Of a stretch of DNA of 64,000 bases, positions 19,056 to 28,700 are shown piece by piece. The translations under genes were made by a program, and so were the position numbers. Source of the stretch: an uncultured Prevotella sp. GTDB lineage: Bacteria; Bacteroidota; Bacteroidia; Bacteroidales; Bacteroidaceae. Location of the stretch: assembly GCA_947167845.1 (NCBI GenBank), contig CAMVJQ010000001.1, positions 61,685 through 125,684 of the forward strand. Reading direction: 5' to 3'. The notes under the pieces were generated by a model. That model did no database searches and was not told where the DNA came from. It saw nothing but the letters and a program-made list of their open reading frames with translations. How positions within the stretch are numbered: the stretch's first letter is position 1; each line of letters begins with the position of its first letter.

Positions 19056-21115
19056 AACGAAATATGATTCTTAAGGCCCTGGCGGTGGCCCTGCTCGGCA
19101 CCGCTGCCCTGGAGGCCGGGGCGCAGGGCATCTACGTGAACAAGAAGAACGGCGAGAGCATCGCCTACCCGAAGGGCGTGCTCGACCGCGTGGTGCCTAC
19201 CAAGGTGAGCACCGGCACGACGGTGGCGAACGGCGTCGGTGTGGTGGCCGACCTTCAGTATGAGAAGGCCCCCGACATGAAGACGGCGCGTATGGGCCAT
19301 CAGATATTCCCCTCGGGCAACGGCTTCGTGGTGGTGGGCGGCCATACCACCAACTTCGACCTGACCACCACAGCCGAACTCTACGAAAACGGCCAGTGGC
19401 GCGACCTGACCATCGGCTCGCCCCACGACGGGGCTTTCTCGGTGATGATGAGCGACGGCCGCGTGATGGTGGGCGGCGGCTTCTCGCAGCGCATCGGCGT
19501 GGGCCACAGCACGAAGGTGGACATCTACGACCCCGCGACGAAGACCTTCACCGCCGGCCCGGAGTTGAGCGTGGCGCGTGCCTTCTGCAAGGCCGTGGCC
19601 GTGGGCACCCACATCTACGTGAACGGTAACTGGTGGAGCGACGGCGACGCCACGAAGATGGACTACTTCGACGGCACGTCGTTCCGGGCCATCAGCGGCA
19701 TGCAGGAGCGCAGCAATCCCTATATGTTTGCTGCGGCCGGCGGCAAGATATGGACCTGGGGAACGTATGACAAGTCGGGCAACAAGGCGGCTTTCGGCAA
19801 GCACGATGGCAAGGATGCCTATCGGTTCGACGAGTACCTGGAGTCGACCGGGAAGGTGGATGACTACGTATTCATCGACCTGGCAGAGTACGTGCCACTG
19901 GGGCTGACACCCGACGTGCGCCCCTCCGACAGTTATGAGTCGGCCCTCGACGGCTACTTCTTCCTGACGCAGACGGCGGCCGGCGACTACGTGCTCTATC
20001 GCACCCGCGTGGCCGAGGACGGCACGTCGCGCTATAAACTCGACATCCCCGAGGTGTTTCCCGGCTCGACGACGGCCATCACCTATCGCGGCGGCGTCAT
20101 CGTCAACGAGAAGAAGTCGGAACTCTACCTGATCGGCGCCAGCGGCACCAACACCGACCAGACGGTCTACATCATCAGTTACAACTATAATGAGGGCTAC
20201 TGGACCATCGCCTCCGCCGGAGGCTTCGGCTACAACCTGATGGAAGGCTCGTGGACACTGCTGGCCGACGGGCGGCTGGCCTGTGCCGGCGGTAACATCA
20301 AGGACAACTACGACGCCCAGAAGGGTGTCTACATCTTCACCCCGCCCACGGCAGGCGCAGCCACCGACGGCACGGCGTATGGCGTACACGTGTACAAGAC
20401 CGACGGCAGCGCAGATACCTACATGGACAGCGACCTGGAGAGCATCACCACCTACGAGGAACAGTTCGACGAGCGCATCGTCCAGGAGATTCCCGTGGAG
20501 TATCTCTCGAAGATGAGTGCCTACATGCCCATCTATGCCGGCAGCACGCCGCCCAGCATCGAGGGTACCTATCTGATGAACCCTTGTGTGATGGTGTACA
20601 ATTCCGACCTGAACAGTCCGTATAAGCCAGGCAAGATATTCGTCGACTATATTGCCAAGTACACCAACCAGAATATGACCAAGAATACTGCAACCTATCA
20701 GTATGAGGAGAGGAATAAAAATGGGGATGTGACTTCAAAGTCGGACGAGGCCGAGGCCAAGGTGCTTGGCGAAGGAAACAACTATACGACGTACACCATC
20801 GTTGAGACGACAAATACAGACGGCTCCTGGACAAAGATGGCCACCATCCTTTCCGCCACCGTGACCGCCGAAGGACTGAGGAACTTCTACGAGGGCATCC
20901 TGATGCTCGACAAGAAGGACCCGAACAACACGAGGATGGATATAGGCGTGTTCCGCATCTTCAAGGATGAGGACGGCCTCAGCGAGCCTACCACCTGGAA
21001 GGCACGCACGAAGGCTGCACGCACGGGTGCCACCGGCCTGCTGGACGCCACGGCAGCGGCTCCGGCGGGGGACGCGCAAGTAGAAGAGACGCAGGAGAAG
21101 TCGAAGCAGGATTAG
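19052..21115 (+). CDS. Secreted kelch/beta-propeller-like protein
   Basis: Signal peptide; repeated GGHTTNFDLTTTAELYENGQW / GGGFSQRIGVGHSTKVDIYDPATKTFTAGPELSVARAFCKAV patterns; 4-nt ATGA overlap with the upstream gene. Confidence 0.72.
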   Translation: MKRNMILKALAVALLGTAALEAGAQGIYVNKKNGESIAYPKGVLDRVVPTKVSTGTTVANGVGVVADLQYEKAPDMKTARMGHQIFPSGNGFVVVGGHTTNFDLTTTAELYENGQWRDLTIGSPHDGAFSVMMSDGRVMVGGGFSQRIGVGHSTKVDIYDPATKTFTAGPELSVARAFCKAVAVGTHIYVNGNWWSDGDATKMDYFDGTSFRAISGMQERSNPYMFAAAGGKIWTWGTYDKSGNKAAFGKHDGKDAYRFDEYLESTGKVDDYVFIDLAEYVPLGLTPDVRPSDSYESALDGYFFLTQTAAGDYVLYRTRVAEDGTSRYKLDIPEVFPGSTTAITYRGGVIVNEKKSELYLIGASGTNTDQTVYIISYNYNEGYWTIASAGGFGYNLMEGSWTLLADGRLACAGGNIKDNYDAQKGVYIFTPPTAGAATDGTAYGVHVYKTDGSADTYMDSDLESITTYEEQFDERIVQEIPVEYLSKMSAYMPIYAGSTPPSIEGTYLMNPCVMVYNSDLNSPYKPGKIFVDYIAKYTNQNMTKNTATYQYEERNKNGDVTSKSDEAEAKVLGEGNNYTTYTIVETTNTDGSWTKMATILSATVTAEGLRNFYEGILMLDKKDPNNTRMDIGVFRIFKDEDGLSEPTTWKARTKAARTGATGLLDATAAAPAGDAQVEETQEKSKQD

Positions 21116-21167
21116 GGTTTCGGCACTGACACTCGAAAAATAGGAATGATAATATGGATTGTTTCGG

Positions 21168-21202
21168 GCGGGGGTTTGCAGTGAGTGCAAGCCTCCGCTT
21201 TT
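21168..21202 (+). terminator. Rho-independent terminator after the PPC/kelch operon
   Basis: GCGGGGGTTTGCA-gtgag-TGCAAGCCTCCGC-TTTT, 13 pairs including 2 G-U. Confidence 0.8.
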
Positions 21203-21237
21203 GTTGGTGCGCTTTTTGCAATTAAAGCGCGAAACGC

Positions 21238-21268
21238 TTGCGTAATTACCAAAAACTTCGTACCTTTG
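21238..21268 (+). promoter_or_regulatory. TTG-N20-TACCTTTG promoter 5 nt upstream of ATG 21274
   Basis: TTG 21238-21240, TACCTTTG 21261-21268; the called ORF start coincides with the -33 TTG. Confidence 0.75.
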
Positions 21269-21273
21269 CGCCT

Positions 21274-22047
21274 ATGAACGAAGGCAACAGGATTTCGGTG
21301 GTCATCAACACCCGCAACGCAGCGCAGCACCTGCAGCAGGTGCTCGACGCTGTCAGAGGCTTTGACGAGGTGCTAGTGTGCGACATGGAGAGCAGCGATG
21401 CCACCGTCAGCATCGCAGAGGCCAACGGCTGCCGCGTCGTCACCTTCCCCAAGGCCGACCACAAGAGCGCCGAGCCCGCCCGCACCTTTGCCATCCAGCA
21501 GGCCTCGTGCCCCTGGGTGCTGGTGGTGGATGCCGACGAAATCGTCACGCCCGAACTGCGCGACTACCTGTACCGCCGCATCGCCGACCCCGACTGCCCC
21601 GCCGGGCTCTACATCCCCCGCCTGAACCGCTTTATGCTCCGCTATACACGTAGCATCTCCTACGACCGGCAGTTGCGCTTCTTCAAGCGCGAGGGGACGG
21701 TCTGGCCGCCCTACGTCCACACCTTCCCAACCGTCGAGGGGCGGACGGAGCGGATTCCCGCCTCGGCCAAGAACGTCCGCTTCATCCATCTGGCCGACGA
21801 GACCATAGCAGACCTGGTGCGCAAGACCGACGCCTATACCGACGGCGAGATGCAGAAACGGGCCTCAAAGCACTACGGCGCAGGCGGCCTGATAGGCAGG
21901 CCCGCCTGGCGCTTTTTCCGCAACTACATCCTGAAACTCGGCTTCCGCGACGGACTGCCGGGGCTCGTACGTGCCGGCATGGACGCTCTGTACCAGTTCG
22001 TGCTGGTGGCCAAGATGATTGAGAAACAATATAGAAACAAGCAATAA
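21274..22047 (+). CDS. GT2 glycosyltransferase (WaaE/KdtX-like)
   Basis: MNEGNRISVVINTRNAAQHLQQVLDAVRGFDEVLVCDMESSDATVSIAEANGCRV...LVVDADEIVTPELRDYL. Confidence 0.9.
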   Translation: MNEGNRISVVINTRNAAQHLQQVLDAVRGFDEVLVCDMESSDATVSIAEANGCRVVTFPKADHKSAEPARTFAIQQASCPWVLVVDADEIVTPELRDYLYRRIADPDCPAGLYIPRLNRFMLRYTRSISYDRQLRFFKREGTVWPPYVHTFPTVEGRTERIPASAKNVRFIHLADETIADLVRKTDAYTDGEMQKRASKHYGAGGLIGRPAWRFFRNYILKLGFRDGLPGLVRAGMDALYQFVLVAKMIEKQYRNKQ

Positions 22048-22928
22048 TGGCACAACATAAACAACTGTTCTCCATCCTCATCCCGTCGTGGAACAACCTC
22101 GCATTCCTCAGGCTCTGCGTGGACAGTATCCGCCGCAACTCCACATACGCGCACGAGATTCTGATACATGTCAACGACGGGAGCGACGGCACCCTCGACT
22201 GGGTGAAGGCCGAGGGGCTCAAGTACACACACTCGGCGGAGAACATCGGCGTATGCTACGCGCTCAACGGCCTGCGCCCGCTGGTGACGACCGACTACAT
22301 CGTCTTCATGAACGACGACATGTACGTCTGTCCCGGCTGGGATGCCGCCCTGTATGAAGAGATCCAGGCCATCGGCCACGAGATGTTCTTTCTCTCGTCG
22401 ACGCTCATCCAGCCCCGCAGGTTTTTCTGCAAGAGCGTCATCGCCCCCGCCGACTACGGCCAGAGCGTGGAGACGTTCGACGAGGCGCGCCTGCTCCGAG
22501 AATACATGACGCTGGAGCACGGCGACTGGCAGGGCGCCACGTGGCCCCCCAACGTGGTCAGCCGCAACCTGTGGGACCTCGTCGGAGGCTATAGCATCGA
22601 ATACAGCCCGGGCATGTACTCCGACCCTGACTTCTCCGCAAAACTTTATCATGCGGGTGTCCGCCTGTTCAAGGGTGTCGACCGCAGCCGCGTCTACCAT
22701 TTCGAGGCCCGCTCCACCCATCGCATCGTCAAGAACGACGGCTCGCTGCAGTTCCTCCGCAAGTGGGGCATCACCTCATCCTCCTTCATGCGCGACGTGC
22801 TCCACAGAGGTGAGCCCTTCGGAGCCGAGGCCGACACCGGACAGATGCTCAGGCGCGACGTCGTGCGCAGCAAGTGGAAGCGCGCACTGACCATCTTCAA
22901 GTCCACGAAAACCAAAAACATCTGGTAG
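22047..22928 (+). CDS. GT2 glycosyltransferase
   Basis: FSILIPSWNNLAFLRLCVDSIRRN...VNDGSDGTLDWV...IVFMNDDMYVCPGWD. Confidence 0.9.
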   Translation: MAQHKQLFSILIPSWNNLAFLRLCVDSIRRNSTYAHEILIHVNDGSDGTLDWVKAEGLKYTHSAENIGVCYALNGLRPLVTTDYIVFMNDDMYVCPGWDAALYEEIQAIGHEMFFLSSTLIQPRRFFCKSVIAPADYGQSVETFDEARLLREYMTLEHGDWQGATWPPNVVSRNLWDLVGGYSIEYSPGMYSDPDFSAKLYHAGVRLFKGVDRSRVYHFEARSTHRIVKNDGSLQFLRKWGITSSSFMRDVLHRGEPFGAEADTGQMLRRDVVRSKWKRALTIFKSTKTKNIW

Positions 22929-22931
22929 CCT

Positions 22932-23891
22932 ATGAAGTTGCTCTATTATCTCACCTACGCCACGCTATGGCTTCTCTCCCTCCTGCCCCTGAGGGCGCTC
23001 TACGTGCTGTCCGACCTCATCTACCTGCTGGTCTATCACGTGGCGGGCTACCGTAAGCACCTCGTGCGCCGTCATCTGGCTGACAGTTTCCCGGAGAAGT
23101 CCGAGGCCGAGCGCCGGCGGATAGAGAGGGCCTTCTACCGATGGTTCTGCGACTATCTGGTGGAGACCGTCAAACTGCTCACCATCAGCCACTCGCAAAT
23201 CCGTCGCCGCATGGTGTTCAAGGGCACGGAGATCATCGACGAGATCGTGGAGAGCGGACAGTCGTGCGCCCTCTATCTGGGCCACTACTGCAACTGGGAG
23301 TGGATCACATCGATGCCCCTCTGGGTGTCGCCCAAGGCTCAGTGCGGGCAGATCTACCATGCCCTGGAGAACGCCGACTTCGACCGCATCTTCCTGACAT
23401 TGCGCCAGCGCATGGGAGCCGTCTGCATCCCGATGGCCGAGACGCTCCGACGCCTGGCCGCCTACCGCCAGCAGAAGCAACCCGTGGTGATAGGCTACAT
23501 CTCCGACCAGGTGCCCTTCTGGAACAACATCCACCACTGGCTCACGTTCCTCCATCACGACACGCCCGTGCTCACCGGCACCGAACGACTGGCCCGCACC
23601 GCAGGCCACGCCGTGCTCTACGTCGACATCACGCGCCCACGCCGTGGCTATTATGAGGCAGAGATCAAACTGATAGCGCGCGACCCACGCCAGACGAAGG
23701 ACTACGAACTGACCGACGCCTACTTCCGCATGCTGGAGGCATCCATCCGCCGCGCGCCCCAATACTGGCTGTGGACGCACAACCGCTGGAAGCGCTCGCA
23801 CGAGGAGTTTAATATCCGCTACGACGAGCAGACGGGACGCGTCAGCCTTGAGCCGCTGGAGGAAATCAAGAGGAGGAAGGGAATCGTTTGA
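22932..23891 (+). CDS. LpxL/HtrB-like lipid A acyltransferase
   Basis: LYLGHYCNWEWITSMPLWV; IGYISDQVPFWNN; TGTERLARTAGHAVLYVDITRPRRGYYEAEIKLIARDP; WLWTHNRWKR. Confidence 0.9.
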   Translation: MKLLYYLTYATLWLLSLLPLRALYVLSDLIYLLVYHVAGYRKHLVRRHLADSFPEKSEAERRRIERAFYRWFCDYLVETVKLLTISHSQIRRRMVFKGTEIIDEIVESGQSCALYLGHYCNWEWITSMPLWVSPKAQCGQIYHALENADFDRIFLTLRQRMGAVCIPMAETLRRLAAYRQQKQPVVIGYISDQVPFWNNIHHWLTFLHHDTPVLTGTERLARTAGHAVLYVDITRPRRGYYEAEIKLIARDPRQTKDYELTDAYFRMLEASIRRAPQYWLWTHNRWKRSHEEFNIRYDEQTGRVSLEPLEEIKRRKGIV

Positions 23892-23920
23892 GATTTGAGG
23901 TTTGAGATTTGTGGTTTGAG
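23886..23920. repeat. Heptanucleotide tandem repeat (RTTTGAG) x5
   Basis: GTTTGAG ATTTGAG GTTTGAG ATTTGTG GTTTGAG; carries the upstream stop codon and abuts the next start. Confidence 0.95.
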
Positions 23921-23922
23921 TT

Positions 23923-24738
23923 ATGATATACGTACGCGACAAGGGCCGACTGTGCAACAACATCCTGCAGTACGGCCATCTGTATGCCTGGGGGCGTGAG
24001 CACGGCCGGGAGACGATGTCGATGCGCTTTGCCTACAAATACCGCTGGTTCAGGATCTGCCACACCCGCCACCACCATCTGCTGCGCTATCTCTGGGCCA
24101 AGTACGGCGCCAAGTGGGGCCTCCTGCCCGTCGTCAGTTTTGACACCGACGGGGCCGACTACAGCGGCGAGGAGGCCCTGATGCTGCAGCGGAGCCAGAT
24201 CGTGGCCGAAGGGTGGTATGCCCGCTGGTACGACCTCTTCCTGAAATACAAATCTGAGATCATCACCCTCTTCGAGTTCGACGACCGCGTGCAGCGGGTA
24301 GCCCGTCAGCGCCTGTCCGCGCTGCCCGGAGGAGCCGTCCGCCTCGGCCTCCACGTGCGCCGTGGCGACTACCAGACGTGGCACGGCGGCCGCTACTGCT
24401 TCACCGACGGGCAGTACATCAGCATCCTCCGCCAGTTCCTCGCCCTCCACCAGGGGGAGACGGTGCAGTTCATCATCTGCGGCAACGACCCCAGTCTCGA
24501 CGAGCAGGCCTATCGCCAGGCCTTCCCCGACCGCAGCATCCTCTTCCCGAAGGGCAACCCCGCCGAAGACCTCTGCATGCTCTCCCTGTGCGACTGGCTC
24601 ATCGGTCCCCCCAGCACGTTCACCCTCGTGGCAGCCATGTACCGCGACCTTCCCCTCTGCTGGATTGAGAATGCCGAATCGCCACTGACACCCGAGTGCT
24701 TCAGCCGTTTCGACGAACTGTTCAGACAAATCAGATAA
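23923..24738 (+). CDS. Alpha-1,2-fucosyltransferase-like (GT11-like) glycosyltransferase
   Basis: KGRLCNNILQYGHLYAWGREHG; RLGLHVRRGDYQTWHGGRY; FIICGNDPSLDE; CDWLIGPPSTFTLVAA. Confidence 0.75.
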   Translation: MIYVRDKGRLCNNILQYGHLYAWGREHGRETMSMRFAYKYRWFRICHTRHHHLLRYLWAKYGAKWGLLPVVSFDTDGADYSGEEALMLQRSQIVAEGWYARWYDLFLKYKSEIITLFEFDDRVQRVARQRLSALPGGAVRLGLHVRRGDYQTWHGGRYCFTDGQYISILRQFLALHQGETVQFIICGNDPSLDEQAYRQAFPDRSILFPKGNPAEDLCMLSLCDWLIGPPSTFTLVAAMYRDLPLCWIENAESPLTPECFSRFDELFRQIR

Positions 24739-24779
24739 TGATACTAAAAAGAAGCCGACGTGATCCCACGGGCTACATG

Positions 24780-26870
24780 CTACGGCATCAGGCGGTCCTG
24801 CGTCATCCGCTCCATATACTGCTGGATGATGGCCTTCAGTTCGCGCTCCATCTGCGGCTGAAATGACGTCTTGCCGAGCAGGTTGTGCTGCATCAGCGAG
24901 TCCTGGAGGGAGTAGACGGCACGGGTTTTCTGGCCATCGAACTGCAGCACATGCCCGTGCTTGACGTACTGGTAGATGCCGTTGAGATAGTTGACGGCCC
25001 AAGTGTCGGACGGCTCTGTGCTGAAAAGGTCGATGCCGAAGCCGAAATAAGGCTTGTCGTAGTGGAGCATCCCCATCACGGTGGGCAGGATGTCGATCTG
25101 CTGGGCAATCTTGTGCTGCATCTCCGGATGGCGGTCAGGATTGCCCGGCTCATATATAATAATAGGAGAGCAGAAGCCGCCCAGGTCGGTCTGATAGTAG
25201 GCATGGTCGGAGAGATTGGTATGGTCGCTGGTCAGGATGAAGATGGTATTGCGGAACCAGGGCTGGCGCGAGGCCGTCTGAAAGAAGCGTCCCAGAGCCA
25301 TGTCGGTATAGCGGATGCACTTGTGGATGACGATGCCTTCGTCGGGATAGGTGTCGCGGTACTTCTCTGGAACCTGATAGGGATGGTGGCTGGAGGCAGT
25401 GAATACGGCGGTCATGAAGGGTTGCTTCATCTCCGACATCTTCGCGGCATAGTACTGCAGGAAGGGCTCGTCCCAGATGGCCCACATGCCGTCGAACTCG
25501 TCGTCGCCATCGAAGCGGGGGTCTGCGTTGAAGTCCTCACGGCCATAGTAGTGCTGGAATCCGGTGCTGCGGGCGAAGGCCATGAAGCCCATCGAGCCGC
25601 GCTGGGCTCCGTGGAAGAAGGCGGTCTGATAGCCCTTCTCAGCCAGCAGTCCGGCGATGCCCGTGACGTGGTTCATCGAGGCAGGAGTGAGGAAGAATGG
25701 CTCGACGAACATGGGGATGCTGGAGAGTATGGAGGGCATGCCGTCAATCGACTTGCGACCGTTGCAGTAGGAGTGGGTAAAGGTGACGCTACGGGCGATG
25801 AGGGAGTCGATGTGGGGGGTGTAGCCTTTATAGTGGCCGTTATCGAGCGACTTGTTGAGGGCACCGATGTATTCGCGGCCGAAACTCTCGACGATGAGGA
25901 CGACGACATTCTTGGGAGTGAACGGGGCGACCTCGCCTGAGTCCTTTTTCGCAGAGGTGACCTCCCCCGGCCCCTCCTGTAGGAGGGGGGTGTGGATGGG
26001 GGTGTAGACGGTGACCTCCCCCGGCCCCTCCTGTAAGAGGGGGGTGTGGATGGGGGTGTAGACGGTGGCCAACTCCTGCTCGGAGTCAAAATAAGGAGGC
26101 ACGACGAAGGCGGTCTTGCCGATGGTGCGGTAGATGGAGAAGGGCGTGTTGAGCACGAGTGCGGCCTCCACGGGACGGTCGGCATACTGGTTGGCATTGG
26201 AGATGGTGATGGGGCGTACGGCGGTAGCAAATCCGCCACGTATGCCTGCCACCACGAAGGGTGCGAGGGCACAGAGCGACAGGAGCATCACGAGGGCGTA
26301 GATGAGCGGGGACGCGGAGGTGCGGGGGTGCGGGGATGCGGAGGTGCGGGGGTGCGGGGGTGCGAGGGGCATGCGGTAGAGGCGCCAGACGCACCACACG
26401 AGCAGGGCGAAGAGGGCGACAAGATAGAAGTGGCGGAAGACCTCGGTGAGGAAGATGCCGCCCAGATTGCCCTCGTTGGAGAACTCGCTGAAGACGGTGT
26501 AGGTGGTGCGGCGCATGGTATAGCGGAAGTAGACGCAGTCGCAGAGGTTGAGGGCCAGTGCGAGGCCGTTGATGACGATGTAGACCCACCGGCAGAAGGT
26601 GTAATAGCCCCAGGTCTCCTTGCCGTGCCAGGGCAGGAGCATGAGGACGATGTAGGGGATGTTGGTGACCAGGATGGCTGACGTGTCGAAGACGAGACCT
26701 CCGCTGAGGATCTCCATCAGATGGGGCCAGGTGAGGCCAGCCTCGAAATAACTGTAGTTGACGGCGAGGTAGATGATGCGCGCCAGGAAATAGAGGACAT
26801 AGGCCAGCAGCAGATTGCTGATGACAGCCCCCAGGGGGGCCAGGAGTCTGAGTCGGCTGAAATTTGTCAT
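24780..26870 (-). CDS. LTA synthase-like membrane sulfatase family protein with internal repeat insertions
   Basis: N-terminal TMs; NVVVLIVESFGREYIGALN; FTHSYCNGRKSIDGMPSIL; SDHTNLSDHAYYQTDLGGFCSPIIIYEPG. Confidence 0.9.
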   Translation of the reverse strand: MTNFSRLRLLAPLGAVISNLLLAYVLYFLARIIYLAVNYSYFEAGLTWPHLMEILSGGLVFDTSAILVTNIPYIVLMLLPWHGKETWGYYTFCRWVYIVINGLALALNLCDCVYFRYTMRRTTYTVFSEFSNEGNLGGIFLTEVFRHFYLVALFALLVWCVWRLYRMPLAPPHPRTSASPHPRTSASPLIYALVMLLSLCALAPFVVAGIRGGFATAVRPITISNANQYADRPVEAALVLNTPFSIYRTIGKTAFVVPPYFDSEQELATVYTPIHTPLLQEGPGEVTVYTPIHTPLLQEGPGEVTSAKKDSGEVAPFTPKNVVVLIVESFGREYIGALNKSLDNGHYKGYTPHIDSLIARSVTFTHSYCNGRKSIDGMPSILSSIPMFVEPFFLTPASMNHVTGIAGLLAEKGYQTAFFHGAQRGSMGFMAFARSTGFQHYYGREDFNADPRFDGDDEFDGMWAIWDEPFLQYYAAKMSEMKQPFMTAVFTASSHHPYQVPEKYRDTYPDEGIVIHKCIRYTDMALGRFFQTASRQPWFRNTIFILTSDHTNLSDHAYYQTDLGGFCSPIIIYEPGNPDRHPEMQHKIAQQIDILPTVMGMLHYDKPYFGFGIDLFSTEPSDTWAVNYLNGIYQYVKHGHVLQFDGQKTRAVYSLQDSLMQHNLLGKTSFQPQMERELKAIIQQYMERMTQDRLMP
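25957..26064. repeat. 54-bp tandem duplication containing a palindrome (CCCCTCCTGTAGGAGGGG)
   Basis: Units 25957-26010 and 26011-26064 differ at one base; encode VYTPIHTPLLQEGPGEVT twice. Confidence 0.97.
26313..26368. repeat. Octanucleotide tandem repeat (TGCGGGGG-type) x7
   Basis: CGCGGAGG TGCGGGGG TGCGGGGA TGCGGAGG TGCGGGGG TGCGGGGG TGCGAGGG; encodes PHPRTSAS repeats. Confidence 0.95.
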
Positions 26871-26874
26871 ACGC

Positions 26875-28680
26875 TTATTGGGTTTCTAATGCTCTTAAGC
26901 CGACAGTCGTGGCCTGCAGGATGGCCTTGCCCATCCGCTCGAGTCGCGGGGTGTCGGTGCTCTTGTCGGCAATCACCCGCCGCGAGTCCAGGTCGTAGAC
27001 CATATAGCCTGTGGAGTCGACGATTGAGAAGCCATTGTTGAAGTTGTGTACCGCAAAAGGGTACTGATAGTTGTCGGCCAGCACGTCGCGGCTCCATCTG
27101 AAGGCATCGTGCCTCAGTTGCAGTTGGGCCAGCAGGGTGGCGGCCAGGTCGGTCTGGTTGCAGAACTTCTCTATCTTGCGGGGTGCTCTGACGGCTCCTC
27201 CGACCCACACCATAGGAATTCTGTTGCGCTCGAGCACCGTCTCTGAGAACTCCCGGAAGTCCATGCTGTGGTCAGGCAGGAAGATGACGAGCAGGTCGTT
27301 CCACTGGGGTGTGGCCTTCAGGCGGTCGATGAAGTGGCCCAGGCAATGGTCGAGATAACAGAAGGCGTTCTCTATCTCGTCGTCGTACTCCTTCAATGGC
27401 ACGTCCCAGGGCTGATGGGTGCTGAGGGTGGAGAAGCCCATCAGATAGCGGCGTCCGGGCTCCATCTCCGTAATCTGGCGGTAGAGGGTCTCGAAGGTGA
27501 TATCATCCCTGACCCCCCACTCCGCCGTGCGCTGCTCCGCCTGGGTATAGTCGGCCTTCCACGTCAACCGCTCCCAGCCCGTGGCTATGAGATAACTGCG
27601 CATGTGGGTGAAGTCGATGTCGCCCCCGTAGATGTAACTGGTGCTGTAGCCCTGTTGCCTCAGCGCGGATGCGATGCTGGGCAGATGGGGTGCCCTCGTC
27701 GGCATCTTCATCACTGACGACGTGGGAAACGAGGGGAATCCGCTATATGTGCAGACGGTGCCCCTGTCCGTGCGCCACGAGTTGGCATAGCACCGGGTGA
27801 AGTCGATGCCCTCGCCCTTGAGTCGCTCCAGGCGGGGCATGACATGCTGGAAGATGCTGCCCGTGCTCTCCATCAGCACGATCACGATGTTGGGGCGCGG
27901 CGTGTTGAGCAGGGTGTCCGTCGACACGGACTCTGTGGGATAGAGTCCCTGCATCATCTGGCGGCACGTCGCCTCGTCATAGTAGTCGTAGGCGACGATG
28001 TCGCTGGCCGTCTTGTCAAACGAGGCCAGGAAATTGAACACGGGATTGATGGCCGAATGGTTGAGGAACTGGTCCTGCGAGTAATACACCTGCCCCACGT
28101 TGGTGGTCGACTCATCCAGTCCCCCCCTGATGCCGATGACGATGCACGGGATCATCAGCAGACAGAGCACACTCTCCAACGCTCTGCGCGACAACGCCGC
28201 CACAGGCCGGAGGGGAAAACGAGGATAGCCCCTGAATATCAGCAGGGCGATCAGCAGGAAGGCCAGCAGCCTGAGCACCAAATAGCCCGCCGACACACTG
28301 GCCATCGCCTCTGTAGGCGACTCCAGATACTGCAGACAGGAGGCATCGAGTTTGAAGCCCCAGAAGGGATAGAGGCTGGTATCGGCTACGAAAGCCAGTG
28401 CCATGGCCAGCGATATGACGACGAAATAGGCGCGGAGCACGGTAGCCAGCGCCTTGTGCTGCCACCAGACACTGAGGGCGACTGCCAAGAAGGGCACGCT
28501 CAGGATATAGAGTGAGGTGGAGAGGTCGAGCGTGAGGCCGTGGGCGATGACCTGCCGGACATCCCACGCCGTGAAGGCATGGCCTTCATGGCAGAAGAGC
28601 ATGAAGGCCACCTTGGCTAAGATGAACACCATCAGTGTCCAGAGATACGTATTCAACAGAAACAGGACTCTTTGCTTCAT
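26875..28680 (-). CDS. LTA synthase-like membrane sulfatase family protein
   Basis: PNIVIVLMESTGSIFQHVMPRLERLKGEGIDFTRCYANSWRTDRGTVCTYSGFPSFP; LLVIFLPDHSMDFRE. Confidence 0.9.
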   Translation of the reverse strand: MKQRVLFLLNTYLWTLMVFILAKVAFMLFCHEGHAFTAWDVRQVIAHGLTLDLSTSLYILSVPFLAVALSVWWQHKALATVLRAYFVVISLAMALAFVADTSLYPFWGFKLDASCLQYLESPTEAMASVSAGYLVLRLLAFLLIALLIFRGYPRFPLRPVAALSRRALESVLCLLMIPCIVIGIRGGLDESTTNVGQVYYSQDQFLNHSAINPVFNFLASFDKTASDIVAYDYYDEATCRQMMQGLYPTESVSTDTLLNTPRPNIVIVLMESTGSIFQHVMPRLERLKGEGIDFTRCYANSWRTDRGTVCTYSGFPSFPTSSVMKMPTRAPHLPSIASALRQQGYSTSYIYGGDIDFTHMRSYLIATGWERLTWKADYTQAEQRTAEWGVRDDITFETLYRQITEMEPGRRYLMGFSTLSTHQPWDVPLKEYDDEIENAFCYLDHCLGHFIDRLKATPQWNDLLVIFLPDHSMDFREFSETVLERNRIPMVWVGGAVRAPRKIEKFCNQTDLAATLLAQLQLRHDAFRWSRDVLADNYQYPFAVHNFNNGFSIVDSTGYMVYDLDSRRVIADKSTDTPRLERMGKAILQATTVGLRALETQ

Positions 28681-28700
28681 CTTTTCATTCTTTAATCCTC

